Origin: DATLLN01 sp963720885
GTDB taxonomy: Bacteria; Actinomycetota; Thermoleophilia; Gaiellales; JAICJC01
Assembly: GCA_963720885.1 (NCBI GenBank)
Contig: CAVRGW010000004.1
Coordinates: 434,001 to 498,000 of the forward strand
Length of the DNA: 64,000 nucleotides
Direction: 5' to 3'
Numbering within the stretch: the stretch's first letter is position 1; each line of letters opens with the position of its first letter. The translations under genes were made by a program, and so were the position numbers. A model generated the notes under the pieces. It was not told where the DNA came from, ran no database searches, and saw only the letters and a program-made list of their open reading frames with translations. Positions 46,153 to 55,814 of the stretch are shown one piece after another.

Positions 46153-46384
46153 CCCTGAAGCAGATCTTCGCCTGCCCGGACGCCGACCTTGTTGCTGTCG
46201 GGATAGACGGAGACGGCGGGGGATAGACCGAGACGGCGGACACGCGCGTGCTCGACCACGCAAGCGTCCGTGCCGGCGCTCCGCTCTTGTTCATCACCTT
46301 GTGCGCCCGCCAAGGCCAGCGGGGAAAGCGGACGAGGGCTCCGCATTGGAGCGTCTGCCCAGGGTGTCCTCACAGCTCCCCGCG

Positions 46385-46650
46385 CACGAACGCGTCGTTG
46401 AGTTCGATCCGACTGGTACGCTACTGCGCGCGTGGGGCCTCTGGGTGTCAGACACCAGCTACAACCGGCTCGTTGAGTTCCGCTCCACTGGCGGCTTCAT
46501 CCAAGCCGTCGGCTACGCTGGAAGCGGGAACATGCAGTTCAACCACCCGGCTCATCTCGACGTGGACGCCGACACCACCGGCCACGTCTTCCTCTACTGA
46601 CCGACGTTTTCAACGACCGCATCGAGATCCCGGACATGCACAAGAACTAG
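46385..46650 (+). pseudogene. NHL-repeat protein fragment
   Basis: Short stretches of NHL/6-bladed propeller sequence remain: VVEFDPTGTLLRAWG, then VSDTSYNRLVEFRSTGGFIQ, then a stop at 46600 with LTDVFNDRIEI continuing in another frame. No start, deletion between blades. A relic of an NHL-repeat surface protein. Confidence 0.6.
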
Positions 46651-46675
46651 CAGCGAAACCCACGACCCGCCTGAC

Positions 46676-47011
46676 ATGAAACACGGCCCTCTCTCCAGTG
46701 GGAGCTCCAGTTCCGGTACGGGTCGTGGCCGTCGACGCTTCGTTCCCTCCCTGGAGAATGAGGTTGATGCCCAGCTTCACGGGGCGCGCTGGGGTGTCTG
46801 CTTCTCGCTGGTCGGATGGGCGATCGGCTGCTCCGTCAAGGCGTGGCTGCTGTACGAGGCTGACGGCAAGGGCGGACACTACACTGTCCTGGTCGTGTTC
46901 CTTGTTCAGGCCTTGCTGGCCGCCGGCCTGGCCGCATTCCTCTGGTGGGATTCCGCGCCTGCGAGGCTGCGGGCGCGGGCACGGTCACTGGGGTTGAAGG
47001 GCGGGATCTAG
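46676..47011 (+). CDS. Small two-TM membrane protein
   Basis: 111 aa from ATG 46676. A hydrophilic N-terminus is followed by two TM helices (CFSLVGWAIGCSVKAWLLY; YTVLVVFLVQALLAAGLAAFLWW) and a basic tail (RLRARARSLG). Its stop overlaps the convergent DMT transporter stop. Function unknown. Confidence 0.55.
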   Translation: MKHGPLSSGSSSSGTGRGRRRFVPSLENEVDAQLHGARWGVCFSLVGWAIGCSVKAWLLYEADGKGGHYTVLVVFLVQALLAAGLAAFLWWDSAPARLRARARSLGLKGGI

Positions 47012-47859
47012 CGTCGTGCTGCCGCCGCGACCGGCAGGGCGGCTGACCGAGAGACGAGCCAGATCCCAGTGAGGACTGCGCTGAGAGCGGCTGCCTCCGT
47101 CAGCAGACCTGTCGGCCAGCCGGCGAGTGGTTCGCCAACCAGCAGCGAAGCGAGCACAACCGGAATGCCGATGCTGAGGCCGAAGATCACGGCCACCGCC
47201 CTATGCGCCGCCACCGTCTGAAAGCTCGAACTTTCGGCGAGGATGCCGACGACGCCAAGAGCAGCGGCCGCGCCGAGCCAGAGGACTGAACCGATCAGCG
47301 AGGTGCTCAGAGCGTCGATCGCGAACTTGGTGGCAAGCGCCGTCCCTGCATAGGCGACGCCTGCCGAGACGGGTAGGACAGCCCGACGCCGACCATGCGC
47401 GAGATATGGCGCGACCGCGGCGGCCGCTATAACGGTCAGCGTAGCCGCTTTCAGCCATTCGCTTCCGCCCGGACCGTGCCGCTGGGGTACGACAACAGTG
47501 AGAACCACGACGCCGATCGAGATGATCGGGATACCGAGCCAGTCAGTCGGTCGCAGCCTCTCTCCCAGGAAGACCGATGCACTCAGCAGCAACAGCACGA
47601 GCGTGAATGCGAGAGCGGGTTCCACGAGCGTTAGCGGTGCGATCCGAAACGCGGCGGCGTGCAGGCCCCAGGCAACGACGCCGATCGCTACGCCCGCGGC
47701 CCATCGCGGACGACGAGCGAGCTGCGGAATCAGGGAAAGCCGCATCGACTGGCTGCCGTCGCTCCGCCGTGCCTCCCATGCTTGAAGGGTGACCGCGGTG
47801 CTATACGCGGCAGACGAGCATACCGCCACCGCGAAGCCCAACGTATACGTCGCGTTCAT
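47008..47859 (-). CDS. DMT-superfamily (EamA-like) transporter
   Basis: 283 aa with about 10 TM helices and the two-fold repeat of EamA proteins (AWGLHAAAFRIAPLTLVEPALAFTLVLLLLSA in the first half; HRAVAVIFGLSIGIPVVLASLLVGEPL in the second). It is the last gene of a four-gene minus-strand operon, starting in an ATGA overlap with the PAP2 gene. Probably exports the pathway product or a precursor. Confidence 0.87.
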   Translation of the reverse strand: MNATYTLGFAVAVCSSAAYSTAVTLQAWEARRSDGSQSMRLSLIPQLARRPRWAAGVAIGVVAWGLHAAAFRIAPLTLVEPALAFTLVLLLLSASVFLGERLRPTDWLGIPIISIGVVVLTVVVPQRHGPGGSEWLKAATLTVIAAAAVAPYLAHGRRRAVLPVSAGVAYAGTALATKFAIDALSTSLIGSVLWLGAAAALGVVGILAESSSFQTVAAHRAVAVIFGLSIGIPVVLASLLVGEPLAGWPTGLLTEAAALSAVLTGIWLVSRSAALPVAAAARR

Positions 47860-48656
47860 CTCCGAACATCCTCGGTGAGTGGTCGGAGTCGCGACGCATT
47901 CGCTGGCATGTCACGGCGCGACAGCGTCCGTTCAACGGCTGGAACCGCTGCCACCGCGACGACGCCGACGAGGACATCCAGCAGGTAGTGATTTCCGCTC
48001 GCAAGTACAGAAATGATGACGATCGACGGATAAGCGAACCAAAGCGCTTGAGACCAACGCCGTCTGCAACACGCGGCCGCCGCGAAACCCAACACGACCG
48101 CATACGAGGTATGGAGACTCGGCATCGCCGAGTAGGGGTTGTTCAGTGCGTCGATCAAGCCGGTGTTCACGTTCAAGTGTGCTGATGAAAGGGCGTCGTA
48201 CACACCGCTGGTGGGGACGAGTCGGGGCGGTGGAAGCGGAAACACGAGCAGGCCGATGATTTGGACACCGTTGACCACGATCAGGGCGTTTCGCACGCGA
48301 TGAAACGACGCCACGTGCCAACCGTAAATCCACAACAACACCGCGGTGGTGACGGCGAACTGGGAAGCCAGATAGACCACGTCTGCCATCCTGAGAAGGT
48401 GAGCAGACGCCGCCCATACCTGAACCTGGTGCTCCCAACCGACTCCGACAGCTGCTTCCAGCCCCTGAACTGTCTGTGCGTTTGCAAACGCAACCTCGGC
48501 TTGCCATCGACCGTAGACCCCGGAGACGGCGTAGATCAGCTCGAAACTCGCGATGATGGCGATCTGGAGGGCGAGGTCTCGTCGGCCGCGAGGCGTGAAG
48601 CGCTCGGCCGTGAGGCGTACCCTCCGTTGAAGCTCGTTGCGCCTAACCACCGGCAC
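47856..48656 (-). CDS. PAP2-superfamily membrane phosphatase
   Basis: 266 aa with six TM helices. The phosphatase signature is present: NPYSAMPSLHTSYA (SxH) and ASGNHYLLDVLVG (SRxxxxxHxxxD-like, with Ser-Gly-Asn-His). This group includes inositolphosphotransferase-like enzymes (as in lipid-inositol metabolism of actinobacteria). GTG 48656 follows GGAGG and overlaps the Gfo/Idh stop by 14 bases. Confidence 0.85.
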   Translation of the reverse strand: MPVVRRNELQRRVRLTAERFTPRGRRDLALQIAIIASFELIYAVSGVYGRWQAEVAFANAQTVQGLEAAVGVGWEHQVQVWAASAHLLRMADVVYLASQFAVTTAVLLWIYGWHVASFHRVRNALIVVNGVQIIGLLVFPLPPPRLVPTSGVYDALSSAHLNVNTGLIDALNNPYSAMPSLHTSYAVVLGFAAAACCRRRWSQALWFAYPSIVIISVLASGNHYLLDVLVGVVAVAAVPAVERTLSRRDMPANASRLRPLTEDVRR

Positions 48657-49749
48657 CTACACCTCCGAGAAACCGACGGGTGTCGGCGAATGGCCAGGTA
48701 CCGCGGGCGGAGCGCTGGCCGTTTGTCTCGAGCGGAAGCTGAATCCACTCGCCGCCGCATGCTGCTGACCGGTAGGCGGCCCGTAGAGTTTCAACGGTCG
48801 CCACGCCCTCGGCTAGGCGTCGCGCCGCATGGTCTGGCTGGTGCAAGGCCTTTCGGAAGTCGGTCATCATCGCCGGAAGCCAGGCAGCGTGCGCCTGCTC
48901 GCTTCCGCACCCAACGTTGTGTTCCGCTGTCGTGCCTTTGCGCCCGACCCACCAGCCGCGGTTTCCCTGCACGCTGGCCGATCCCTCTGTGCCCTTCAGG
49001 GTGTAGCGGTTCGACCGCTCAGTTCCGTCCCAGGTAAGCGAGATAACCCAGGTGACGCATCCCATCTGCATCTGTACCTCTGCACCGCGTTCCAACCCTC
49101 CACGCAAGTCCATGTCCACGCGGCAGGCGACGCAGGTTGGCCAACACCCGGTCAGTTCGCTCGCGGCATATAGGCAGTGAACGCCGTGATCCGTGAGGAT
49201 TCCCCCACCCGCGATCCGCGCGTCGGTGCGCCAATCGGGACTCCAATCGACCACACCGCGAGCCGGCGCCATCCGGGTGATGGTCATCGCGCCGGCCGTC
49301 AGCGCTCCAAGAGCGCCGACGCGCCGGAGCCTGAGCAAATACTCGACCGCCGGGGAGAACCGGTAGTTATGCGCCGGGTAGATCACCCGCCCGGCGCGCG
49401 CCGCCAGGATCGGTAACCGCCGCGCCTCCACGCTCGAGTGAACGAGCGGCTTCTCGCAGATGACGTGGCAACCCTGGTCGACCGCCAAGCGGATCTGTTC
49501 GGCGTGCACGTTTGGCGGAGAGCACACATCCACGACATACGGCTCTGTCCCGGCGAGCAACGTTTCGACGCGGCTGAATACGCGAGCGGTGGGATGAGCT
49601 CGTGACGCGGCCTGCTGTCGCGATTGCGTCGGGTCTGCGATCGCGACCAACTCATACCCGTCCTGCTCGCTGTAGAAGCCCGATCGCGCCTGCCCCATCG
49701 TGCCATAGCCGATGACGGCGACCCGCATAGGCCGTTCGTCGTCGCTCAC
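48643..49749 (-). CDS. Gfo/Idh/MocA-family oxidoreductase
   Basis: 368 aa. Rossmann motif VAVIGYGTMGQARSGFY, the family EKP in VICEKPLVHS, and the active-site DHGVHCLYA. These enzymes oxidise or reduce sugars, inositols or related polyols with NAD(P). GTG 49749 overlaps the aminotransferase stop (GTGA). Beside a PLP aminotransferase and a PAP2 phosphatase it fits an amino-polyol or amino-sugar pathway; this is inference from context. Confidence 0.9.
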   Translation of the reverse strand: MSDDERPMRVAVIGYGTMGQARSGFYSEQDGYELVAIADPTQSRQQAASRAHPTARVFSRVETLLAGTEPYVVDVCSPPNVHAEQIRLAVDQGCHVICEKPLVHSSVEARRLPILAARAGRVIYPAHNYRFSPAVEYLLRLRRVGALGALTAGAMTITRMAPARGVVDWSPDWRTDARIAGGGILTDHGVHCLYAASELTGCWPTCVACRVDMDLRGGLERGAEVQMQMGCVTWVISLTWDGTERSNRYTLKGTEGSASVQGNRGWWVGRKGTTAEHNVGCGSEQAHAAWLPAMMTDFRKALHQPDHAARRLAEGVATVETLRAAYRSAACGGEWIQLPLETNGQRSARGTWPFADTRRFLGGVGAGG

Positions 49750-51068
49750 GGAGCGGTGGAGGTTAGAACGGCGCTGATCCGCTCGACCGCTTCCATGGCC
49801 GTGGCCCGATCGATGGAAAGGGGCGGGTACAACCTGAGCGCTTCGCCACCAACCATGACGATCACTCCCCGCTCGAGCAACCGCGAAAACGTCTCCCGCA
49901 TCATCGCAGACGTATTGATCGAACTGCTAGCGGTCAACTCGATCCCGATCATCAGTCCACGACCACGAACATCGGAGACAACGTCGCTGCTCTCGACCAA
50001 GGGACTCAACGCGGAAACCATTTCCTCGCCGATCTGCGTCGCGTTTTCGGCCAGCCGCTCGCTAGCGATTACCTCGAGAGTTGCAGCCGTTGCCGCGCAC
50101 GCGAGCGGAAACCCGCCGTAGCTTGAGGAGCTGGCGCTTGGAAGCGCGAACGAACCAGCCGACATCAGTGCGGCTGTCGAGGCGATCGCACTGACCGGAT
50201 ACCCCGACCCCATACCCTTGCCCATCACGATGATGTCGGGCGAGACGCCATCTCCCTGGCAGGCGAACATCGTTCCGGTACGCCCGAATCCGGTGAGCGT
50301 CTCGTCGACGATCAGCAACGCGTCGCGACGTCGAGCCAGCGCGTGCAACGCCGCCAGGTAGCCCGCGGGCGGAACCACGTTCCCCGACTTGCCCTGGATC
50401 GGCTCGACCACAATAGCGGCGAGCTCCCCAGTCGATTGTTCGTCCAGGGCTTGCTCCGCCAGGTCCACACAGGCGAAGCCACATTCGGGATGGCGCAGAC
50501 GCAGCGGGCAGCGGCGGCAGTTCGCATAGGGCGTCGCGATGGAGCCGCTGGCGAGCGGCCCAACGCCGTGCTGCGGCGCGCTGGTCAGTGACATGGCACC
50601 GAGCGTCTTTCCGTGGAATCCTCCCCAGAAACGGAGAATCTCGTGCTTACCGGTTGCCGACTTGGCCAGCCGCAACGCGGCCTCGACCGCCTCCGCTCCG
50701 CTCGTGTAAAGCTGCACGCGATCGAGCCCAGCCGGTAAGACGTCCCCTAGCAGTTGCAGCATACGCAGCCGGGCCTCGGAGCTGAAGGCGCCGATCATCC
50801 ATCGGTCGAGCTGCTCGTGAAGCGCGGCTCGCACATGTGGATGGCAGTGGCCGACACTGTTGACTCCGGCGCCACCCATCAAGTCGATGTACTCCCGCCC
50901 GTCGACGTCCCAGATACGCGCCCCGGCTGCCTCACGAACGCCGATCTGCGCCCACTGGACGACCGCCTGCAGCCCAGGGCCCAACAGCTCCTGCTCTGCC
51001 GCCCACAACTTCGCGGATCCTTCCGGGGCCGCCAACTGCGGCCGTTCGTCTGGTCGTGTTCGTGTCAT
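49746..51068 (-). CDS. Class III PLP-dependent aminotransferase
   Basis: 440 aa from ATG 51068. PLP landmarks: IDLMGGAGVNSVGHCHPHV, YTSGAEAVEAALRLAK, LIVDETLTGFGRTG, and the Schiff-base Lys in IIVMGKGMGSGYPVSA. A Cys-containing insert (CRRCPLRLRHPECGFACVD) resembles that of some alanine-glyoxylate/dialkylglycine-type members. It is the first gene of the overlapping operon and probably transfers an amino group to a keto-sugar or keto-acid product. Confidence 0.9.
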   Translation of the reverse strand: MTRTRPDERPQLAAPEGSAKLWAAEQELLGPGLQAVVQWAQIGVREAAGARIWDVDGREYIDLMGGAGVNSVGHCHPHVRAALHEQLDRWMIGAFSSEARLRMLQLLGDVLPAGLDRVQLYTSGAEAVEAALRLAKSATGKHEILRFWGGFHGKTLGAMSLTSAPQHGVGPLASGSIATPYANCRRCPLRLRHPECGFACVDLAEQALDEQSTGELAAIVVEPIQGKSGNVVPPAGYLAALHALARRRDALLIVDETLTGFGRTGTMFACQGDGVSPDIIVMGKGMGSGYPVSAIASTAALMSAGSFALPSASSSSYGGFPLACAATAATLEVIASERLAENATQIGEEMVSALSPLVESSDVVSDVRGRGLMIGIELTASSSINTSAMMRETFSRLLERGVIVMVGGEALRLYPPLSIDRATAMEAVERISAVLTSTAP

Positions 51069-51548
51069 GGTAGGCCGAGATGACGCCAGCTGGCAGTCGC
51101 AGAGCCCACGATACCCGATCCGACCACCGATTGGGGCCGCCCACCCATCTCTGGGATGTCGGATGATGGCCGTGCGCTGTGCCATGAGCCGAGGGGGCCA
51201 AATGACGGCGTGCAAGACGCCGAACGCAACGATCCCATCGCAGCACCCACGCAACGACAACCCGATGGAATCACCCACGCAATAGGCAGCGCTCCCTCCG
51301 CGCTGAAGCACACCTAAGGTCGTGCGGTCGAGTAGTGGCTGCTGCTGCGAGTAGCTCAGGGCTCGCGGATCCAGCGCGTGTTGGCACATGGGCAGCCATA
51401 CGGCCGGCCGCATGGCAGGTCGCAGCCGGGGCGGGTCGTCGCCGCGCCAGCACCTAGGAGACCGAAGTCGATAAGACCCAGCGCCGGGCTGTAGTGCAGC
51501 CCTGGCCTGAGGCGTCCCCTGAAGCGGCGCCGGTAGCAGACGAGGCCG
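51069..51548. other. Gene-free region upstream of aminotransferase operon
   Basis: 480 bases with no gene; must hold the minus-strand operon promoter. No obvious -10/-35 pair picked out by eye. Confidence 0.4.
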
Positions 51549-51549
51549 C

Positions 51550-51738
51550 CCAGAGATCTTCCCCGGAGCAAAGGTCGTGCTGGTTGAAGACATCGTGTTC
51601 TCGGGACGGAAGACCCTTGAACCCGTGCAGACACTCCGAGCGCAAGGTCTCGTCGTCGCTCGAGTCTTGTGTTTGCTCGACCGTGAGCGCGGCGGGATCG
51701 ACGCCATAGAGCCGCCGGCGTCGATGTGCACGCGCTAA
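51550..51738 (+). pseudogene. Orotate phosphoribosyltransferase C-terminal fragment
   Basis: 63 codons encoding PEIFPGAKVVLVEDIVFSGR, then VQTLRAQGLVVARVLCLLDRERGGIDAI: the PRPP-binding loop (LVEDIVFSG) and DREGG-type end of PyrE-like proteins. The N-terminal domain is missing. It lies directly before the unknown ORF at 51758. Confidence 0.75.
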
Positions 51739-51757
51739 TGAAAGAGAGCGAGACTCT

Positions 51758-52084
51758 TTGATTTCGGCTGATACAATGCTGGGCGTCCGGCAGTCTGCGG
51801 AACGCGTCCCAGAGTTTTCTCTGCGCGACGCAACCGCGGTATTGGTCCAGCGGAACAATGATCCGTGCCTGTTGGTAGGTTATGAGCTCGCACGCGAGCG
51901 GAGTCTTCCGATCGGCTTTATCGGCGTCGAGGAAGGGTTGCTCGGCATGACTCGTGGTGGGAGTCTCGGGCGGCCGATCGTCCTGATTTCGGCGAACGGT
52001 CTTGGCCGCCAGGCTGTGGATCGCTTATTGGAGCACTACGAGGTCGTTCCAGTCGGAGTCTTCGACATCGATCTTGAGCAATGA
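51758..52084 (+). CDS. Hypothetical protein between pyrE fragment and amidase
   Basis: About 100-108 aa; start either TTG 51758 or ATG 51776. Contains DATAVLVQRNNDPCLLVGYE, GFIGVEEGLLGMTRGGSLGR and LISANGLGRQAVDRLLEHYE. I do not recognise it. It may be a small alpha/beta protein, possibly related to the phosphoribosyltransferase context. Its 3' end precedes the amidase by a few bases. Confidence 0.5.
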   Translation: MISADTMLGVRQSAERVPEFSLRDATAVLVQRNNDPCLLVGYELARERSLPIGFIGVEEGLLGMTRGGSLGRPIVLISANGLGRQAVDRLLEHYEVVPVGVFDIDLEQ

Positions 52085-52091
52085 GTACTCA

Positions 52092-53042
52092 GTGGCTCGT
52101 CCAAGAGATGTGGTCTCACGCCTACGAGGCAGGATCGCCGCGATGAGCAACGTCGGTCAAGATCCCGCTGGCAGCGTCACGCGCCTCGCCTACACCCCGG
52201 CTGAGCGAGCCGGTCATCAGTTGTTCGGCGAATGGGTTCGCGAAGATGGTGGCGAGCTCCACACTGATCAGGCCGGTAACTCCGTCGGGGTTCTGGCCGA
52301 AGGAGATCGTTACTTGCTCGTTGGCTCACATGTGGACTCGGTCAAGTGCGCTGGGTCGTATGACGGAGTTGCCGGGGTGGCAGTCGGTCTCGAGATCGCC
52401 CGGCTGTTCCGCCCCGCGGCGGGATGCGGGGTTCGGGTGGTCACGTTCGCCGCCGAGGAAGGAGCGCGTTTCGGGCGCCCGAATCTTGGGTCTGCCGCCG
52501 CCGCCGGTCTCCTTCGACCATCCGATCTGTTGAACCTGAAGGATGCCGACGGCGCGACTCTGGCAGACGCCGCGCGTGATCTGAGCCTCGACATCAATCG
52601 TGTCGAGCCCTGGATCGACAACCGAATCGCTGCGTACCTGGAGATTCACATCGAGCAGGGGCGGATTTTGGAGCAGACCGGGACTACCATCGGGCTCGTC
52701 GACGCGATCGCTGGCAACGTCCGATTGCGAGTCACGATCCACGGCGATCTCGCTCACTCCGGATCGCCGATGCGCGGTCGCCGAGACGCGCTCGTAGGCG
52801 CCGCAACCCTCGTCCAAGCTGTGAACGACGTCGCGCGACGAGGTCGGTCAACCGTCGCGACCGTCGGCCGTTTGTCTGTCAGCCCAAACAGCCTCACAAC
52901 TGTGCCCGACTCAGTCACACTGTGGGTCGACATACGCGACGCAGACGGCGAACGCCAGCTTGCTTGTGCCCGCTCCATCGTCGAGACCGCGACTGACGTC
53001 GGCCTCGAGCTGGATCTGGACGTGACCGTTGATGGGCTGTCG
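52092..53042 (+). pseudogene. Hydantoinase/carbamoylase-family amidase (M20), C-terminus replaced by IS3 end
   Basis: About 317 codons of an expected ~410. GTG 52092 gives VARPRDVVSRLRGRIAAMSN, then GQDPAGSVTRLAYTPAERAG. Metal ligands: SHVDSVKCAGSYDGVAGV (His, Asp), EEGARFGRP (Glu), EIHIEQG (His), and HGDLAHSGSPM; the lid domain follows (LWVDIRDADGERQ). After VDGLS the sequence becomes an IS3 remnant, removing the last metal-ligand His. Likely inactive. Confidence 0.85.
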
Positions 53043-53226
53043 AGCGCCGCGAACGATTCCAGACCCGCGAGCAGGCCAAGGCGCGCATCTTCTGGTACAT
53101 CGAATGCTTCTACAACACCCGCCGCCGCCACTCAAGCCTCGGCGGCATCAGCCCCCAAGCCCACGAACAGCGATGCTACGAACAGACCAACGCGGACCCA
53201 GGTGTCAACAAACCGGGTCAACTCCA
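53043..53226 (+). mobile_element. IS3-family remnant fused to the amidase
   Basis: The OrfB C-terminal block (RRERFQTREQAKARIFWYIE, CFYNTRRRHSSLGGISPQAH) and right end (GGGTCAACTCCA) closely match the copy at 45976-46152. The amidase frame enters it directly, so the junction is the transposon boundary or a deletion reaching into it. Confidence 0.87.
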
Positions 53227-53281
53227 ACTCCACGGAGCGCCATCCATGTGGGCGCCGGTCGGTCGCTACTGCTGCTCTTGG

Positions 53282-54653
53282 TCAGGCGACGGTTAGTGTC
53301 TTGGTGACCCATCCGGTGCTGATCGTGTCATCGGTGGATCGGATCAGCCGTGCGCGGAAGCGGTACTTGCCAGGGCCCGCGTCAGGAGTGAACGTGGCTC
53401 CGCGCAGGGATGTCGAGGTCCAGGGTACGAAGACTTTGCCGCCGGGCCGGGCTAGGTCGACCTCGTAGGTAAGGCCGCTGGGCGCAGCCCGGCTGGCCCA
53501 ACTGATCGAGAACACGGTGGTCGGGCTGCCGGTCTTGGGGGCGATGCTGATCGGGACGACGACCGTCATCCGCTCGGCAGTCGACTGGTCGACCACTGGG
53601 TAGCTGCCGGCGGCGAAGAACCGGACGCCATCGAAATGATCCGCGGCGAGCGAGAGGTCGAACAAGCCAAGGCCGGACTCATCCGTAATGGTGTGCGGTG
53701 ACCCGCCCGACCACCACCACCACATGTGACCGGCCGGAGTCGTCTGCTTGGCGGACACGAAGCTGAAGCCGCCATCGCCCACCAGCAGTTGGAGATCACC
53801 CTTGGGCAGCGTGACCGATGTCGAGGACACCGCCTCCGCCGGCGTCGCGTCATCGATCAACTGGATGCTGGCGGTCACGTCGACTCCGACTTGCGGCCCC
53901 GTCTGAAACGCCAACCAGGTTGAGGTCACCACCACCGACTGGCCCGGCCCCAGCTCGCCGACGCTCGCGCTGCTGCACAGCGGGTCGTCGCACGTCGCAT
54001 TCGTGATCTCCTGCAGCTGCATCAGCGAGCGACCCAGGCTGAGATCCACAGACGCCGGGTCGGGGCCTTGGTTGGAGACTGTGGACTTGACGACGATCGT
54101 CTGCCCCACCTGAGCGGTCGTTGTCGCCGTCTGCGTCAGCCGGATGTCCGCCGCGAAGCGGGTCGTCGTGAAGCTCATCGTCGACGTGCCCGAGTGATCG
54201 TTCACACTGCCGACCTGGAAGTAGTAGGTGACCCCCGGGAAGGAATCGAAGACCTGGCCGTTAGCGCAGGAGCCGATGTCGCCGATCGACAGGAACGTGA
54301 TGCCGTACTGTTGCGGCGGGGGCCCACCGGCGAAAACGTCAACGCAGGGCCGCGATCCCGGGTAGTCGCTCGCCGTGAAAAGAAGCTCGACGTGCGTTCG
54401 CACATCCACGGGCGCCGTCCACACGTACCAGACGGTGGGGACCGCTCGTCCCGGCGGAATGCGGCGGGCCCGGCTCGTCGTCCTCGCGGAACGCCTCGCG
54501 CGTGTCCGACGTGATCGGCACACCCGCCACCACCGGCTGGGCATTGGCCAGGTCATCGTTCGCCGGCTCATCCGCCAACGCCGCCGCCGGCGCCCACAAC
54601 ACCATCCCAATCAGCGCCAACCCCAACCCACGCCAAGCGACACGACATGCCAC
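53282..54653 (-). pseudogene. Secreted multidomain protein (DUF11/CARDB, cupredoxin-like, Fn3), one frameshift
   Basis: A signal peptide (LGLALIGMVLWAPAAALADEP) and mature N-terminus run in one frame to EPGPPHSAG at about 54460, after which the chain continues in another frame (RAVPTVWYVWTAP). The rest has a CARDB/DUF11-like domain (VGQTIVVKSTVSNQGPDPAS), a metal-free cupredoxin-like stretch (WSGGSPHTITDESGL...AAGSYPVVD) and a terminal fibronectin-like domain. Extracellular or surface protein of unknown role; one base missing or a sequencing error. Confidence 0.75.
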
Positions 54654-55114
54654 GACTCCCCCAATCAAGCCCCATCGACTCGCGAGCGCAGCCCAGACAC
54701 AGCCACGGGCGCCTGTTGCCCCGCAAGAGACCGTGCAGAGCGACCCGATCGTGTCACGCGTCCACCGGGAAGTCGACGGTCGCCTCTCACGCACTTCAGC
54801 GGCCGGGATGTAGATCGAGCCCAGGCGTCAGGACCCCTCGTGATCCACGCCGGGAGCAAGAACGGAGGCATGGAACCGCGCGTCGGCCCGGGCTTGCAGA
54901 AGGACGAACGGTGTGACCGGTGTCAAGCCGAGAGCCGATCCGCCGCGCCCGGAGGGATGCCCGGTGCCTGGTGCCTCGGCTGGGCGTCGAACCCGGCGGC
55001 CGTGGCGGCGGCGTCTACGGCGGCGGAGCCGTGAGCGGCTCCGGCGGAGGCGGCGGCACCAGCCACATCAGTAAGACGCCGAATCAGATTCGACGCGGTA
55101 CCGTATGGCTCTCC
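54654..55114. other. Glycine-rich remnant and gene-free DNA
   Basis: No intact gene. On the plus strand about 55000-55075 encodes GGGVYGGGAVSGSGGGGGTS, like the C-terminus of a Gly-rich surface protein, without a start. Confidence 0.4.
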
Positions 55115-55327
55115 ATGGACGATGTTCTTCTCACCGGCGGCTGCAACTGTGGCGCCGTCAGGTTCGAGGTCACCGAGCCGCTGGTTATCGCCAGCTATTG
55201 CCACTGCAAGAGCTGCCAGGGTCGCAGCGGAGCAGCAGCGTCGGCCAGTGCCCACCCCGCACCCGGCGCGTTTCGGGTCGTTTCGGGCGAGGACCGGCTT
55301 CGAGTGTGGAAGCCCGATGACGGCGGC
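55115..55327 (+). pseudogene. GFA/CENP-V-family protein, N-terminal fragment
   Basis: ATG 55115 begins MDDVLLTGGCNCGAVRFEVT and continues to YCHCKSCQGRSGAA: the zinc-binding CxCG and CxxC motifs of glutathione-dependent formaldehyde-activating-like proteins. The C-terminal half is missing, because the HAD gene begins within the frame. Confidence 0.75.
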
Positions 55328-55340
55328 TATTCTGGCGACC

Positions 55341-55814
55341 GTGAGGGTCCCTCCGCTCCTGTTGATGGACGTCGATGGCGTGTTGAATCCGTCCCCCGGC
55401 TCCCCCGCGGGATACCGCGAGTACGCCATCTTTCCGGAGGACGAGGAGCCGGTGCGGCTGTGCGCGGTCCATGGCGATTGGCTCCGCGAACTGGCCGAGC
55501 ACTTCAGGCTGGTTTGGGCGACCAGTTGGGGGGACGCCGCGAACATTCACCCCTGCCCGCGTTTCGGTTTGCCTGAGCTTCCGGTGATCCTGTTCCCGCC
55601 AGCACCGTTCGACGCGTCTGCGAAGCTTCCGGCGATCGATTCGTTCGTCGGTGAAAGCGCCGTCGCTTGGGTCGACGACGTTGTCACTCCGCAGACGCGA
55701 CGATGGGCCGACGATCGGATGCCCCCGACTCTCTTGGTCGAGGTCAATCACGCGCTCGGGCAGACACGGGATGCCGTCGACGGAGTGCTGGCCTGGCGGC
55801 TGACGTTGGGCTGA
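55341..55814 (+). CDS. HAD-fold protein (nucleic-acid-related HAD, Swiss-army-knife type)
   Basis: 157 aa from GTG 55341, 7 bases after TATTCT (leaderless-type promoter). Motif I is LLLMDVDGVLNPS, motif II in VWATSWGDAAN, and a late Asp pair in VAWVDDVVTPQTRRWADDR. It matches HAD domains annotated in RNA-repair/phosphatase contexts. It is intact though surrounded by fragments, suggesting it is still used. Confidence 0.8.
   Translation: MRVPPLLLMDVDGVLNPSPGSPAGYREYAIFPEDEEPVRLCAVHGDWLRELAEHFRLVWATSWGDAANIHPCPRFGLPELPVILFPPAPFDASAKLPAIDSFVGESAVAWVDDVVTPQTRRWADDRMPPTLLVEVNHALGQTRDAVDGVLAWRLTLG

Noticed and set aside
45486..46226. 246-codon plus-strand frame
   Set aside because: Unmatched low-complexity start, then out-of-frame reading of the IS3 remnant.
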